Below are positions 1-10,349 of a stretch of 64,000 bases of DNA, in pieces. The DNA is from Anodontia alba (lineage: Eukaryota; Mollusca; Bivalvia; Lucinida; Lucinidae): NCBI GenBank assembly GCA_964016985.1, contig OZ024827.1, forward strand, positions 23,701,275 to 23,765,274, written 5' to 3'. The notes below the pieces were generated by a model, which was given only the letters and a program-made list of their open reading frames with translations, made no database searches and had not been told where the DNA came from. Within the stretch, counting starts at the first letter, position 1, and every line of letters starts with the position of its first letter. A program made the position numbers and the translations under genes.

Positions 1-150
1 CCAGACACCGAGCGGAAGAGGAAACCGACAAAACCAGACAAGCACAAATCGAACAAACGTACGTATAAAACCACCGGTGCACAAAGAAAGAAGGACTGCA
101 ACAGAAGATTCGCCTTGGAATAGTCAATAGTAAAACTAGTATGAGGATGC
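1..150 (-). repeat. Partial copy of the ~350-500 bp interspersed repeat family R1
   Basis: Matches the segment that in other copies reads gaggaaaccgacaaa...caagcacaaatcgaacaaacgtacg. Strand is given relative to the copies at 9.2 and 15.2 kb. The remainder is divergent and it is cut by the window edge. Confidence 0.6.
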
Positions 151-156
151 TTATAT

Positions 157-443
157 CAGTTTTACTCGCGCAAAACCAACCTTTTCTCCTGATGCAGCTC
201 CAAACAGTCCAAAAATAAAAATAGAAAGAAAACAGAAAGTAAAATGGGGCGGTCGTTGAAGGATTACCACAAAACTGGTATTGCAACATGAAAACAGTAA
301 GCAATGTGGTCGGCTGTGTAAACCACAACAGAGAAGAGCTGCAACAGAGGAACCACATTGGAACGATCGGCAGAAAAGTCACACAGGGTCTAAAATCAGT
401 TTTATTCGCGCAAAGTCCACCCTAAACTCTGATGCAGCTCTTA
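157..443 (+). repeat. Diverged tandem duplication, period ~238 bp
   Basis: atcagttttactcgcgcaaa...ctgatgcagctc at 157-205 recurs at ~395-443 with a few substitutions. The sequence between contains R1-like A-rich words (gctgcaacagaggaaccaca). No coding sense. Confidence 0.5.
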
Positions 444-760
444 AATTACAACCATATGTTTAATAAATATCTAAAAATTTGCCTGTGGAAACAAAGAACA
501 CATTACAGATAGAAAATGTCCCCAGAAAAGTGTTTTATAGACCATTTTAAGGTAGTTCCTCTCTTGCAAATCTTGTTTGATTGTACGTCGATTATTGTTT
601 ATGGGTCGTTTGTTTTGACATTGCTTGTTCCTCATCATTCCTTCATGGGATGCATCGGGAAGGCTGTGCTTCATAGCCTTACATTTGCATAAATAGCTAT
701 TGCGTTTTGAAACCTGTGTTTGTTTTCTGGTGGGCTCAATAACTTATGAAAAAGAATTTA
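444..760. other. Intron sequence upstream of exon 1, mostly repeat-derived
   Basis: caaagaacacattacagata at ~489 recurs at ~46136, and ttgctggttcctcat-type words link ~600-680 to the 24.1 and 62.5 kb repeats. No host exon is apparent. Confidence 0.4.
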
Positions 761-767
761 TTTGTAG

Positions 768-1036
768 GAACAACGAGTTATGGAGTGGATGTATACCCTT
801 TTTCAAATATAAAAGCCTTTGGTGCATGTGAGTCCACATATCCACCAACCTGTACTGCCTTATTGCTTGATGAGTTAGACCAGAATGCACAACAGAGTAA
901 AATGTACTATATTACGATACGAGTAAATAACACAGTTGGTCTTGTTACACGAGCGTCTTCCAAACCATTCAGACATGATGTGTTGGCATCATCATCTGGA
1001 ATTGTGATCGATGTAGATTCAAGTTGCAGTAAAGTG
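768..1036 (+). CDS. Gene 1 exon 1 (of those visible): FN3-like extracellular module
   Basis: Acceptor tttgtag ends at 767; donor gtaaga starts at 1037. The exon begins with two bases of a split codon and ends in phase 0. It encodes ~89 residues with the pattern GVDVYPF ... YYITIRVNN-GLVTRASS, typical of FN3-like beta-sandwich repeats in large invertebrate receptors, where YYxTVRxxNxxGLxT marks the F-G strands. NNT is a potential N-glycosylation sequon. Two cysteines (ACES, PPTC) lie close together in an unusual mid-module loop and a third sits near the end (SSCSK). The ATG at 746 is intronic and not the start. The open frame runs past the donor into an A-rich intron tract, which is read-through rather than coding. 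Confidence 0.8.
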
Positions 1037-1185
1037 GTAAGAACTTTTGTATTTAATCTTCACCTGCATGATTGTTATTATAATCAAACAAACTTAACAT
1101 TAGGTCTAATGCGGGTCATAATCATACCTCCTAAGATACCGGTATCAGCTTTTACAAAAAAAAAAAAAGAAAAAAAAAAAAATAC

Positions 1186-1260
1186 TTTTGTCTACGCTTA
1201 GAAAACAATATGGGCTAAGCGTAGATGACCAAGTTTTTTGATGAAAGCTAAAATTTGGTT
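1186..1260. repeat. Fragment of the gctaagcgtagaccaag repeat
   Basis: gggctaagcgtagatgaccaag here matches the tandem monomer at 63.5-63.84 kb; the preceding ttgtctacgctta is its inverted complement, forming a small hairpin. Confidence 0.45.
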
Positions 1261-1559
1261 ATAACGTTGAGCAGTCTATGCAAATAGTACGTGGCCGGTC
1301 AATGATCTTTCGTAAAGTGCTTTAAGAGCAATGAAAAATTCAACGGGCGTAGACAATACAGCATCACAAGAATGTGAAATGAACCGTTCTAAAGCAACCA
1401 CATTCAGCATAACTTTAATGACAGGAGCACTGATGGTTTACTGTGGATGATTTGAGCTCGATTTTGTGTCCGGAAAGTCTTCCGATAGACCAAGAAAGCA
1501 AATATTCAAGGAGTTTTTAGGGATATTGTCTTGTCAAGTTTATTTTCACAAAAATGTAC

Positions 1560-1640
1560 GTCGCGTTAACTCTTTAGAACCACCTCATCAAGGCGATTCT
1601 AATGAGTACGCTCAACATGCCATTTTTCTATAGAAGATCG
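1560..1640. repeat. Degenerate core of the palindromic MITE family F1
   Basis: tagaaccacctcatcaaggcgattctaatgagtac resembles the gaaccgcctcg/cgaggcggttc inverted core found intact elsewhere in the window; outer ends are not recognisable. Confidence 0.4.
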
Positions 1641-1909
1641 GAAAGACGTCCCTATATTATCCCCATTTGCCTCCTGACCTGGCGCTATTATTAAGTCTCA
1701 GTGACTCGAACTACCTATGTCTAAAAACAATTCATGGCCCAAAAGATGTTTCAATGATTGAAGTTTGACTTTACATATCAAACATCTGGTATTATGCATT
1801 ACGCACTTACGTATACCAGTGCCGTTGACATGCGTGTATATGAGAGTCGAGCAATACTTATACACAGCAAAGTTTGTTGAATGTAAAACTATAATGAGCA
1901 TTTTCTTCT

Positions 1910-2118
1910 GCGTGACAAGTGCGCGCAACGTAAACTCAGCCTTGGCTAGTCAAAATGCGCCCAGAGAACAGTCAGATCAGACAGCGCGATCTTAATCTTT
2001 GCTGAGACACTTATCTGCTGCTCAGAATTACAAGCATGTCAAAAACGGTTACTTGCTAAAGCAGTGATTTGAACCGCAACGTCAGAAAACGTACCTTCAG
2101 ACAAGTGAACGTTCTTGA
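1910..2118. mobile_element. Fold-back MITE, family F2
   Basis: Contains caaaatgcgcccag, gatcagacagcgcgatc and ccgcaacgtcagaaaacgtacctt, the words that define family F2. Arms are decayed. No ORF. Confidence 0.5.
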
Positions 2119-2159
2119 CATGTTTGTAATTGTAAGCCGCATTATAATTAAGGGCAAGG

Positions 2160-2412
2160 TTTCGATCGAGTAAAACATGTTGATTCTGCTGGCCGTTCTT
2201 GTACATTTTTTCTGTGGCAGGCCTCTATTTTTTTTGTATGCCGATTATTACAACCGTGCCATTGTGCCTTTCTCTGTTTGTTCCTGGTTTCTTCTTGTTT
2301 CGGTGCCTCAGGAAGGATGTGTTTCACGGATGTGGCCTTATCTAGGTACCTTTTTTATATTTTTGAATACCATTAGAGGTTTTATTCTTTTTTTCCTTGG
2401 GATCATTTAACC
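2160..2412 (+). repeat. Distant R1-related repeat
   Basis: gctggccgttcttgtac, ttgtttgttcctggttt and aaggatgtgtttc...ggatgtgg resemble the R1-like copies at 23.2, 24.0 and 62.5 kb. The open frame here is hydrophobic but compositional. Confidence 0.35.
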
Positions 2413-2701
2413 CAGTCTAGTATGTTATGAAATCAAGTTCCGCTTATGCCAGTGCTAGGGACATATGCAGCCCTGTAAACTACCTTGTTGTCAGTGGAAG
2501 AGTCTCAATGAAACCGAGACTACGATTTTCATTCTTTTTGTCGCTTCTGCTTTCACAGGGCGACCTATGCATGCAAGTTTCCGTCCGTTCGTCCGTCTGT
2601 CCGTTCGTCAGTCCGTCCGTTCGTCAACATTTACTCTGGTGTCTTGTAAGCGCAACTCCTCTTACAGTTTTTTTACCGATCATTTTTAAACTTTGCATGT
2701 A

Positions 2702-4016
2702 CGAGGGTCCTGCAAAAAGTTATGTCACTGGGATTACTTCAGTGCTACGTTTTATCAAACATATTTTTATTACAAACCTTCCAAGTATTCTCCCTTTACT
2801 GAAACACATTTTGTAACCTTTTTACCCAGTCGCGAAAAGCAGATAAATAGTCTTCTTTTGGTATCTTTTGGAGACACTGATAAATAGCGCTGCCAAGAGA
2901 ACTTCTAGACGTATACTTATTTCCTGAAATCATTTTCTTAAGCCTTGGAAATAAAAAGAAAGTCACAGGGACTCAGGTCAGGTGAATAAGTGGATGGTTT
3001 AAAACTTTTACCTTTTCAGAAGCCAAAAAAAGACTTAACAACCTCACACTTATGAGAGGAGGCGTTGTTATGTAAAAGTGGACTGCTGACCATCCTTTGC
3101 TTGGTCGTTTCACTTTCTTCAGTACAGAATCCTTGTAGAATCGGCCAGTGACTGTATGACCAGATGGACAAGCACTTGAACGACTGGCCCAGTTGAGTTA
3201 AAGAAAATGTCGTACAACATCTTTTTCGAACTTATGGTTCTCTTGGCAATACATGGGCGTTTTTGATCTTTTCGCTTCCATTGCTTATCAGCCCTTCTTT
3301 GTGGCTCAAACATGTGCACCCAGGTTTCATCACCTGTTAGCAAGTTAGAAAAAAACCCGACTATTACAGCCTGTTTTCAAAAGTTCCCATGCACATTTAA
3401 GGCGTTGTGTCTTTTGCTCCTCAGTGAGCAAATGAGGTACCCACCTAGCGCAAACCTTTCTCAGGTCCAAACGCTGTTTCAGAATTGTTTGCACACTGCC
3501 TTCTGATATGCCAATACAACTAGCTATATCTTTGATAGACAATCGCGCATCCTGTTCGACCACAATCTTTACAGCAGCGATGTTAGCCTTGGTAACAGAG
3601 GCTTTAGGCCTTCCAGGACGGGTATCATCTTCAACAGAAAATTTCCGAGCTTTAAAAGCTTTAACCCACCTAAAAACTGTGCGCATTGAAATGGTCTGAG
3701 GTCCATTTATACCACACAATTCATTAAATATCTGCTTTGAATCTATATTAAGCCTAATGCGGCATTTAATATACTCGTAGCTATGAATTTCAGGCTTCTG
3801 GTCCATGTTCCAATGTAACAAGTAAATTGGTCAGTGTATATGACTGCATGTACTTCAATCTGAAATAACTCGGTCAGTTGGAAAGCAATTTGCACGAAAT
3901 AAACGGGTATCGTTAGCTATTCAACACACCATTCAAGTGCAGTGAAGCATTTTAAAATATACCTGGGATAAAACAAAGGAAGCCTATTAGTGACAGAACT
4001 TTTTGCACGACCCTCG
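2702..4016 (-). mobile_element. Mariner-family DNA transposon, 1315 bp, with TIRs and TA target duplication
   Basis: Terminal inverted repeats 2702-2726 (cgagggtcctgcaaaaagtt) and 3992-4016 (reverse complement cgagggtcgtgcaaaaagtt) are flanked by TA at 2700-2701 and 4017-4018. The length is the usual ~1.3 kb of a complete mariner. It sits inside a ~180-bp tandem monomer, so it is younger than that array. Confidence 0.92.
2790..3821 (-). pseudogene. Mariner transposase, frameshifted and catalytically altered
   Basis: The N-terminal half (3821-3345) has the paired helix-turn-helix DNA-binding region: GPQTISMRTVFRWVKAF, the linker DDTRPGRPK, a second HTH (RLSIKDIASCIGISEGSVQT) and VPHLLTEEQK. 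A frameshift in a T8 run near 3350 separates it from the catalytic region, which restarts with LTGDETWVH (first Asp). The second catalytic motif, normally HDNA-xPH, reads LLHNNASSHK (3055-3078), with Asn replacing Asp at codon 3067-3069. Further shifts occur before a recognisable C-terminal FLFPRLKKM...LQKIPKEDY segment. Similar to SETMAR-type mariner transposases. Not expected to be functional. Confidence 0.9.
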
Positions 4017-5029
4017 TATTTTCTTCATGGTATTATTATTAGGATGTGCATGTGGTTTGGATATTATTGTTAGATTATTCTTTGTTACTTTTCCACATTG
4101 TGAACTTAGTCATTTTTCACCCTTAACATATAGACAGTGGGTAGCTCTTGTGAGCGCAACTCCTCTTATATCTTTGTACCGATTGTTTTGAAACTTTGCA
4201 TGTGTTTTATTTATGGCATGAGGATGTGCATGTGGTTTGGGCATAATTGTTAGGTAATTTTTGTCATTTTTAACAGATTTTTCACCCTTTATATATAAAC
4301 AGTTGGTACCTCTTGTGAGCGCAACTCCTCTTACAGTTTTGTACCTATTATTGTGAAACTTTGCATGCATTTTCTGCATAGTATGAGAATGTGCATGTGG
4401 TTTGGATATAATTGTTAGATCTTTTTTTTTTTCACTTTTTTTACACATTGCGGACTTAGTCATTTTTCTCCCTCAATATATAGACAGTGGGTACCCAGTG
4501 AGCACAACTCCTCATACAGTTTTATACCAATCTTTTTGAAACTTTGCACATGTTTTCTCCATAGTCTGAAATGTGCATGTGTTTTAATATAATCTTTGCT
4601 TTAATTTTTGTCACTTTTTTCTACTTTCTGAACTCTGTCATTTTCTAACCTCAGAGATATAGACAGTGGGTACCTTGTGATTGCAACTTCTCATACAATT
4701 TTAAACCAGACTTTTTGAAACAGTGCACGTGTTTTCTTCCGGGACTGCAAAAGTACATAAGGTTTGGATATGATTTTTAAATCTATTTTTGCCACTTTAA
4801 CTTTGTCATTTTCTTACCTCAGATTTTAAGAAAGTGTACAAACTGTGGGTACCTTTTCAGCCCATATCTCATGCATCATATGAAAAAAATGCATATGCTT
4901 TCGATTAAATTCCTAGATTAATTTCTTCTACCTGAAATAAACATTACTTTTTTGCGGGGAGGGGGTGGGATTGATGGGGTGGAGTGGGTCACTTGCGACA
5001 TCAACTTCACCTTCATCGAAGTTTGATCT

Positions 5030-5215
5030 AATTTATATGTTCTTTGTGTCCAAGGACAACTCCTACAGATTTTATTTAATCACTGCGGCTAGCGTTAAGT
5101 GCCGCATGGCGGCTGTAAAACGTCTCCCTGTACTTCATCACAGTGCAGTTTTTATTTTTTATTTGCTTTACTTTCCTTGAGGTCATTGAACCTATTCTGG
5201 TATCTTGGAAAATGG
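5030..5215 (+). repeat. Repeat with gaacctattctggtatcttgg end
   Basis: ttccttgaggtcattgaacctattctggtatcttgg recurs in diverged form at ~20180 (tgaggtgtttgagcctattctgggattttg) and ~52300 (gaatattgagccgaatctgataacttgg). Confidence 0.45.
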
Positions 5216-5217
5216 TG

Positions 5218-5480
5218 TTTCAGAAAACGTACCTCGGACCCATGCACATTTGAACAAACTCTTCACATAAGTGCCGTAGCGTGAGACAACGTACCCTCGG
5301 ACATGTGCGCCTAGCGAAGATTCAGATCAGACTGCGCATTCGCGCAGTCTGATCAGAATCTTCACTTGGCGCATTTTGGATAGCTAAGGATGCAAAGTTT
5401 CTTCATGCGAACAACGGACACTCTGATTAGACAGCTCGGATGCTTGGATACGCAGACTGATTTTAGTCTTCGTTGGACGC
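5218..5480. mobile_element. Fold-back MITE F2 with near-perfect palindromic centre
   Basis: Centre 5313-5366: gaagattcagatcagactgc-gcattc-gcgcagtctgatcagaatcttc, ~23-bp arms with one mismatch. Flanks carry cgtaccctcggacatgtgcgc and tttcttcatgcgaac typical of F2 copies. Confidence 0.75.
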
Positions 5481-5879
5481 GCACATTTTCTGACTTTGCG
5501 GCTTATATTGTTCCAATATTTTCTAGCTGAATGACATCGATTATATACTTTATGAGAAGAACAAGACAGAGCTATCTGGCCATTGGTACGGGTTTGAACA
5601 TTTGCATTCAGTAGTGCAATACACCGCCTGTGTAATGGACGAAAACGGCGCTGTTGTAACTGGTACATGTAAATATGTTAGCAATGAAACAAGTACATCA
5701 TTTGAAGGGCTTCTGTTGACACCTTTCCGGGTAGGTTATTAAACCCTTGTCTAAGGTCTTGTGTACTGTGTTCTGTTATTTAGGCCTTCCGTGGGTAAGC
5801 CAGTGTTTACTTTAATTAGTGCAAAAACAACAGAACCAAGCAAGCGGTTCTGATTACTTCATTAGAAAAGAAATAGCAT

Positions 5880-6380
5880 TGAAGATTTTCAGGAAGAGCC
5901 ACAATACAGAATAAAGCCTATCAAAGACGTCAAGAGGTAGAGCAAACAAACGAAAACAGACAGTACACAAGGTACAAATCAAAGAAAAGCAAAGCAATCA
6001 GTTCCCTCATCCCCAACAAGATCATCACAATGCTAGACAGGTCCCCGAGGTTATAAAACTTTTTTCATGCTCAACTCAGCTGAGCATGAAATTTGTCTAG
6101 CTAATAAATCTCAAATTACTAATAATTACAAATTCTTTCTTGCAAAACATAGCTGATCATGAAAATTTCTCTGCTAATAAATATGAAAATGCCAACAATA
6201 GTTGGCATTTTCATATTTATTAGTTGAGCATGAAAAAAAAGTTTTATAACCTCAGGGTCTGATCCACTAAACACTACAATAAGACAACGAACAGGAAAAA
6301 ACGAAAAAAGTCTCGCAGCAATTACTCACAAGACTACACAAAGAACAAACAACACCGAACAACCACTTTAGAATGCCTTA
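5880..6380 (-). repeat. R1-related repeat interrupted by a 207-bp MITE
   Basis: gccacaat..., caaagacgtcaagag, gcaaagcaatcagttccctc, acaatgctagacagg and gatccactaaacacta...caacgaacagg occur in the same order at 39290-39560. The two halves are separated here by a palindromic element at 6047-6253. Confidence 0.65.
6047..6253. mobile_element. 207-bp MITE with ~30-bp TIRs and nested palindromes
   Basis: Left end gaggttataaaact...catgctcaact (6047-6076), right end is its inverse (6222-6253). Inside is a second perfect hairpin, aaaatgccaac-aata-gttggcatttt (~6185-6210). The uninterrupted counterpart at ~39435 lacks it, which defines the insertion. Confidence 0.8.
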
Positions 6381-7028
6381 ATCATTCCATCAAAAAACTT
6401 CTCTAAAATTTTACTGCTAATCTAATTTCCGTGTAATTAATTTAAATTTGTTACTGAATGTTACTTATGTATTCTAGGTTACCGTTAACAATTAGGTATT
6501 TTTCTGGATAGTCAGTAATGCTTCATTATAGGTGTGATAATTCATTTTTTTTTGTTTCAGTTTTCTAAATATAGCATGAAATGTTTATCTGGCACATATA
6601 ATATAAAAATTTTACATAACATAACCAAAAGCGGTATAGTTTCCAAAATTTAAGTATACTTTGACGTTCAATAGACGGGCCTTGATTTGACTTAAACAGA
6701 AACCAGGTTCCGAATGAAACGAATATATAACACGCCCGGTTCTTTTCTGATATCCGGTCAAAGTCGACGACTCTTTTGACAAACTGTTTGTGTTATAAAC
6801 ATGAACGTCACCTTCGACAAGTCGAAGGAACTATCTGGTTTGCTAAAAAATTTCAATATTCATTAAAATTGTTTGAAATATATTTCTTAAAGAAAAATCA
6901 TTTTATTTTTCATAAGTGAGATAAAAGAGCCGACAAAGTCAAGGCATTTTGTCTCATTCGAGCCAGCGTAGATTACGTGAAAATTCCTTTCAAACAGCGT
7001 AGATAACTTACACTTTCCCTTTTAACAG
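6380..7028. other. Intron 1, 3' part: no clear feature
   Basis: AT-rich, with poly(T) and ordinary intron sequence up to the pyrimidine-rich acceptor at 7020-7028. A short inverted word pair gtcgacg/gtcgaagg occurs near 6770-6830. Nothing else supported. Confidence 0.3.
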
Positions 7029-7164
7029 AAATACAAAATATTGATAATTGCGGAGACAAATCAAAAGCAGACTAATGTCTCGTCTGATGGTGTAACAGTT
7101 CTTGACAGTACGACGGATTTACACATCACAGTACTTGACGAGAACAGTTGTCAGGGCGATACAG
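7029..7164 (+). CDS. Gene 1 exon 2: short second extracellular module
   Basis: Acceptor tttaacag ends at 7028; donor gtaata starts at 7165. Phase 0 in, phase 1 out. It encodes 45 residues beginning KYKILIIAE and containing the strand-like stretch NVSSDGVTVLDS, which echoes the end of an FN3-like repeat (SSxGVTVD), so this may be a truncated or degenerate second module. NVS is a potential N-glycosylation site. One cysteine occurs near the end (ENSCQGD). The next exon carries the transmembrane helix, so this is the membrane-proximal ectodomain. Confidence 0.82.
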
Positions 7165-7405
7165 GTAATAAGTTTAAACAGAAATAAAGAGAAATAATAA
7201 AACGTTATGTCACTGACCAGTGGTAGAACTTTTCAAGCGTTGCCGCATGTACTTATTACTTATATGGTAAGTAGTTCCGGTCATGGTATACCAAAGCCGT
7301 AATGGTAAATGGAATTAGGTAATTATTAACAAGTAATAATAATAAAGGCGTTTTCGTACTGCATAAAATGAAAGTATGTGAAGCCTAGCCAAAAATTTAA
7401 AAAAT

Positions 7406-7790
7406 ATTATTGCATAAAAAGCAGTGTCGCACGTTATTAACAGCCGTGCATTAACCAGCGAAAAGCCGTGTATTAACAAGGCAATCTATGCGCTGTTAAT
7501 GCACGGCTACACAACTTTCAATATGCTCGTATCGGAGCCACTGAATTGCTGCCGTCACTAGATGTGTACTGCACTGTCCTAGAACGAGCATAGTCGTGGA
7601 AATAGTGTTCGCGCGACATCGGGGAAACAAAATAGTGTAAGAAATAACGCGAAATGTAGCAAATGTTTTCAGTTTTTATGGAATAGTAGCGATCGAACAT
7701 GGTTTTTCAATGCATTAACATTCGTCAGGTTCCTTGGGAGGTGTTGAATGTTAATGCATGAAAAACCATGTTTGATCCCTATTATAAATG
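7406..7790 (+). mobile_element. Non-autonomous element family F5, copy 1
   Basis: Shares ttattgcataaaaagcagtg, ttattaacagccgtgcatta, aaagccgt-attaacaaggcaat and atagtagcgatcgaacatgg with 42668-43115. It ends in an inverted pair aatgcattaacattcg / gaatgttaatgcatgaaa; the hairpin loop is much shorter than in the other copy. Confidence 0.8.
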
Positions 7791-7942
7791 CCACAATCAA
7801 GAATACGAGATGTAATTAAACTTGATAGCCATTTTTGCTGGCTTATTAATATTTATGAAGACTTCCATGACGTCGTAACTGTACAATAAAATTTCAAATT
7901 TTAAAACTTATCAAATACCATTTATGTTCCAGAGTGGTCGAT

Positions 7943-8140
7943 ATTTAAATTTTGGTATCATCCAATCAAATTACGACTAACCAAATTATTCTAAATGTTA
8001 TAATCTTAAATTTAATATCAAATGTATTATTTCAATCAATAATTTAAATTTTGGTATCATCTAATCAAATTATGACTAACCAAATTATTCTAAAGTTTAT
8101 AATCTTAAATTTAATATCAAATGTATTTTTTCAATTATTT
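7943..8140 (+). repeat. 99-bp tandem duplication in intron 2
   Basis: atttaaattttggtatcatc...aaatgtatta is present twice (7943-8041, 8042-8140) with about 6 differences, so it is a recent local duplication. Confidence 0.85.
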
Positions 8141-8680
8141 AAATTTCAATGCATGTGCTTCTTGGAAGGCCGAGTCGAATAAAACCATATGAATGTTGTT
8201 CCGGTGAAATGTCACAGTCATGATACCTAGCCTTACCGGGGCACCGACAGAAGAAGAGATTAGGAACAAACAAGTCCATTTGAAACAGAATTAGACATCT
8301 AGAATTTATTTACTTTTCATTTATTTATTTCAAACTTACTTTTATATTTCGTTTCTGAAATCTCATTGTAATTTACAGGGTCACACATACACACGCGCTC
8401 GCAAGCACGCACGCACACACAAACGCACACAATGTGTATTGCATATGCGTGTAAATAGAATATGTGGAGCACCTGTACGTGTTTGTAGGAGGAGTTTATG
8501 GAGGGATCCCAGTGAACTGGAATGAGATGATAGCTAGCTATGGGACATACAAGGCAAAAAAGCTTATGTTTTAGTATTCGGAAGAATACAGTTGTTCTTG
8601 TACCATGAAAATTAAATGTTATAGTACCCCAAGTTATATCTGAAGAGGCCTATTCATATGGCATATTTCGCTAGATAAAA
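8140..8680. other. Intron 2 middle: simple (AC)-rich tract, no gene
   Basis: An interrupted acacacgcgctcgcaagcac-type tract at 8387-8430; otherwise unremarkable. cacagtcatgatacctagcc...gaagaagagattaggaacaaac at ~8210-8275 resembles the R1-like repeat at 8735-8760. Confidence 0.35.
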
Positions 8681-8689
8681 GTAAATATA

Positions 8690-8870
8690 CCCTGGAAAAG
8701 CCACAGAAACGAAGCACAATTTCCCAGGGCACCTAAGGAGGAGAGATCAGGAACAAACAGGGACAGAACAATGCCACGTATGAAACACAAACACATGAAC
8801 AAAGACAGACTGCAACAGAGGAAGCGCCTTGCAACGTTCAGTAAGAAATCTAATTGAAGATCGAGGGACT
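8690..8870 (-). repeat. R1-like repeat fragment
   Basis: gccacagaaacgaagcac, gaggagagatcaggaacaaa, gactgcaacagaggaagcgcc parallel the words at 1-360 and 5890-5990. Confidence 0.45.
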
Positions 8871-9129
8871 GAGCGGATCGAGACGCTTAAAACAGTTTTA
8901 AATGTATGATAACCAGAACTTAAAAGAACGCAGTCTTATTATCGCATATAATATATTTTAATAGTAGTCATTTGAGAATGTCGATCGGAACAACATAAAT
9001 AGGATGCCTTAGCCCATCGTTTCTCAAAATATTCACCACGTTCGTCGCTGTTTGTTGAGAAAAAGTTTTGTGTATCTTTGTACTCTTATTTCGTACATTC
9101 GGCCTCTTCAATAACGCATGATAACCATT

Positions 9130-9535
9130 TCAGGAAATATTCGATTCGTCTTCGACTTAATAGTAGCATCAGGACACAAGGTGAAGTTAGCTAGCTGTAA
9201 AAGTGCTTTAAACCCCCGATAGTTTGCTCTACCGACCGTTCTAAGGCGGTGGTCCCGGTGTTAGTCTTACTCTTTGTTGCTTTGTGGTTTATTCTACGAG
9301 GCAATTTGTTGTATGTCTTTCCGTGTGTCATTTTGTTCTTGTGTTTTTCAGTCCTTTTAGTATTGCGATTACCTCGCTTGGGGAAGAGAGAGCTAATCTT
9401 AGTGCTTTTCGTACGTTTTTTCGGTTTGTGCTTGTTTAGATTTGTCGGTTTTCTCTTCCTCCTTGGGTCTGGGAAGGGCTGTGGTTTGTGATTGTGGCAC
9501 TCTCTGGACTTTTCTCTTACCTTTTTTAAGGGTGT
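9130..9535 (+). repeat. R1 interspersed repeat, copy in intron 2
   Basis: ggtgaagttagctagctgta, gaccgttctaaggcggtg, ttgtggtttattctacgagg, tcgcttggggaagagagagc and tctgggaagggctg in order, as at 15.0-15.5, 32.8-33.2 and, inverted, 25.9, 44.8 and 45.8 kb. It opens a hydrophobic reading frame, but the frame is not conserved as a protein between copies. Confidence 0.85.
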
Positions 9536-9650
9536 ACCTTGTTTGTGTTGAAAATCGAAGCTGCGATTTCACCGGCGTCATCATCTAAATGTGTAAAAGG
9601 GCGGACAAGAGATGGCATGTTACTTCAACATTTTTCTCGTTGGCTCCTAT

Positions 9651-9953
9651 ATTTGTTTGTTTGTGTTGCGATTTTACAGCCCAGTCAACCCAATGGGGTC
9701 ATGTCGAGCGCGGTCAGTTTACCTAACCACACTTTTACTGGGCAGCCTGCCAAGTCCTCTAAGCGGTTAACCAGTATTGTGCACATTCTTTTGCCAGAAA
9801 CTGACAGCTGCACTTCTTGAATCAGCAGAAGGGAGAGAATGACAGTAGAAAATACTTCATGATCAATCTCCACGAAAGAATGTTGCCGACCTCGGCGGGG
9901 GTCGAACCCGCGACCTCCTGGTCTCCAGACGGATGCGCATTTAATTGAGCTTC
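9651..9953 (-). mobile_element. tRNA-derived SINE, copy 1
   Basis: On the minus strand the head carries box B ggttcgacccc (inverse of ggggtcgaacc at ~9899) and the gaccaggaggtcgcg region. The body has tcgtggagattgatcatgaa and ends at the tail side with gggttgactgggctgtaaaa then caaacaaaca. Same family as 13015-13319 and 41803-42105. The central part resembles molluscan V-SINE/RUDI-type elements; that name is a suggestion. Confidence 0.8.
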
Positions 9954-10238
9954 AACATAAAGTTATGATCATACTGTTTAATCTCGTGTGCCAGACTATG
10001 TAACTTAGTAAATAAGTTTATGAGCCCAGCAGGCATGCATGCCACGATATCTAAGATCGGTTAAAAATGATAATTATGCTTCGTGATTCTGACATTTCCT
10101 GGGTATCTTTACTTATTTTATATCCTGCTAGTGTGTGACATGTCATAAACAACTAACACTCATTTTTTACTTACGCTTCGTGCTTAATCGAACTAAGAAA
10201 GTTTTCTTTTTATTCCGGTCAATCATTACATTTTACAG
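9954..10238. other. Intron 2 end before the transmembrane exon
   Basis: No repeat recognised; ends in the pyrimidine-rich acceptor of exon 3. Confidence 0.3.
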
Positions 10239-10349
10239 GTGATAAAGAGAATTACAGCAACAACATAACCACTGGCGTAATTGGAGGAATCATTGGTGTC
10301 TGTGTATGTGTCGTTGGCGTACTGATTATTGTGTTCTTCGTTAGAAAAG
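10239..10349 (+). CDS. Gene 1 exon 3: juxtamembrane stalk and single transmembrane helix
   Basis: Acceptor ttttacag ends at 10238; donor gtatgt starts at 10350. Phase 1 in and out. The 36 whole codons give a short polar stalk (DKENYSNNITT, with an NIT glycosylation sequon) and then about 23 uninterrupted hydrophobic residues rich in G, V and I (GVIGGIIGVCVCVVGVLIIV...FFV), ended by RK. GxxxG-like spacing (G148, G151-G152, G155) could favour helix packing; the two cysteines within the helix are candidates for pairing or palmitoylation (inference). The positive charges after the helix fit a type I topology with the C-terminus in the cytosol. Confidence 0.9.

Larger units (their letters stand above)
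2550..4930 (+). repeat. Tandem ~180-bp array with (gtccgtcc) leader, split by a mariner insertion
   Basis: Starts with a gtccgttcgtccgtctgtcc tract, the usual leader of bivalve tandem-core elements. Monomers follow (gtaccttgtgagcgcaactcctc...tttgaaactttgcatg...ggatgtgcatgtggtttgg) at ~2635 (split), ~4135, ~4308, ~4490, ~4665 and a degenerate last unit to ~4930. The first monomer is interrupted at its TA by the mariner copy at 2702-4016; removing it restores monomer continuity. Confidence 0.8.

Noticed and set aside
746..767. ATG upstream of exon 1 in the same frame
   Set aside because: It lies within the intron's acceptor region (ttatttgtag); the exon starts at 768 in mid-codon and lacks a signal peptide, so real upstream exons are expected outside the window.
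1037..1201. Continuation of the exon 1 frame to 1201
   Set aside because: It passes a consensus donor (gtaaga) and runs into a poly(A/K) tract; the protein joins better to exon 2 in phase 0.
9249..9491. Hydrophobic 80-codon frame, also at 15198 and 44824
   Set aside because: It occurs only within R1 repeat copies and its frame is broken differently in each, so it reflects composition, not a conserved membrane protein.
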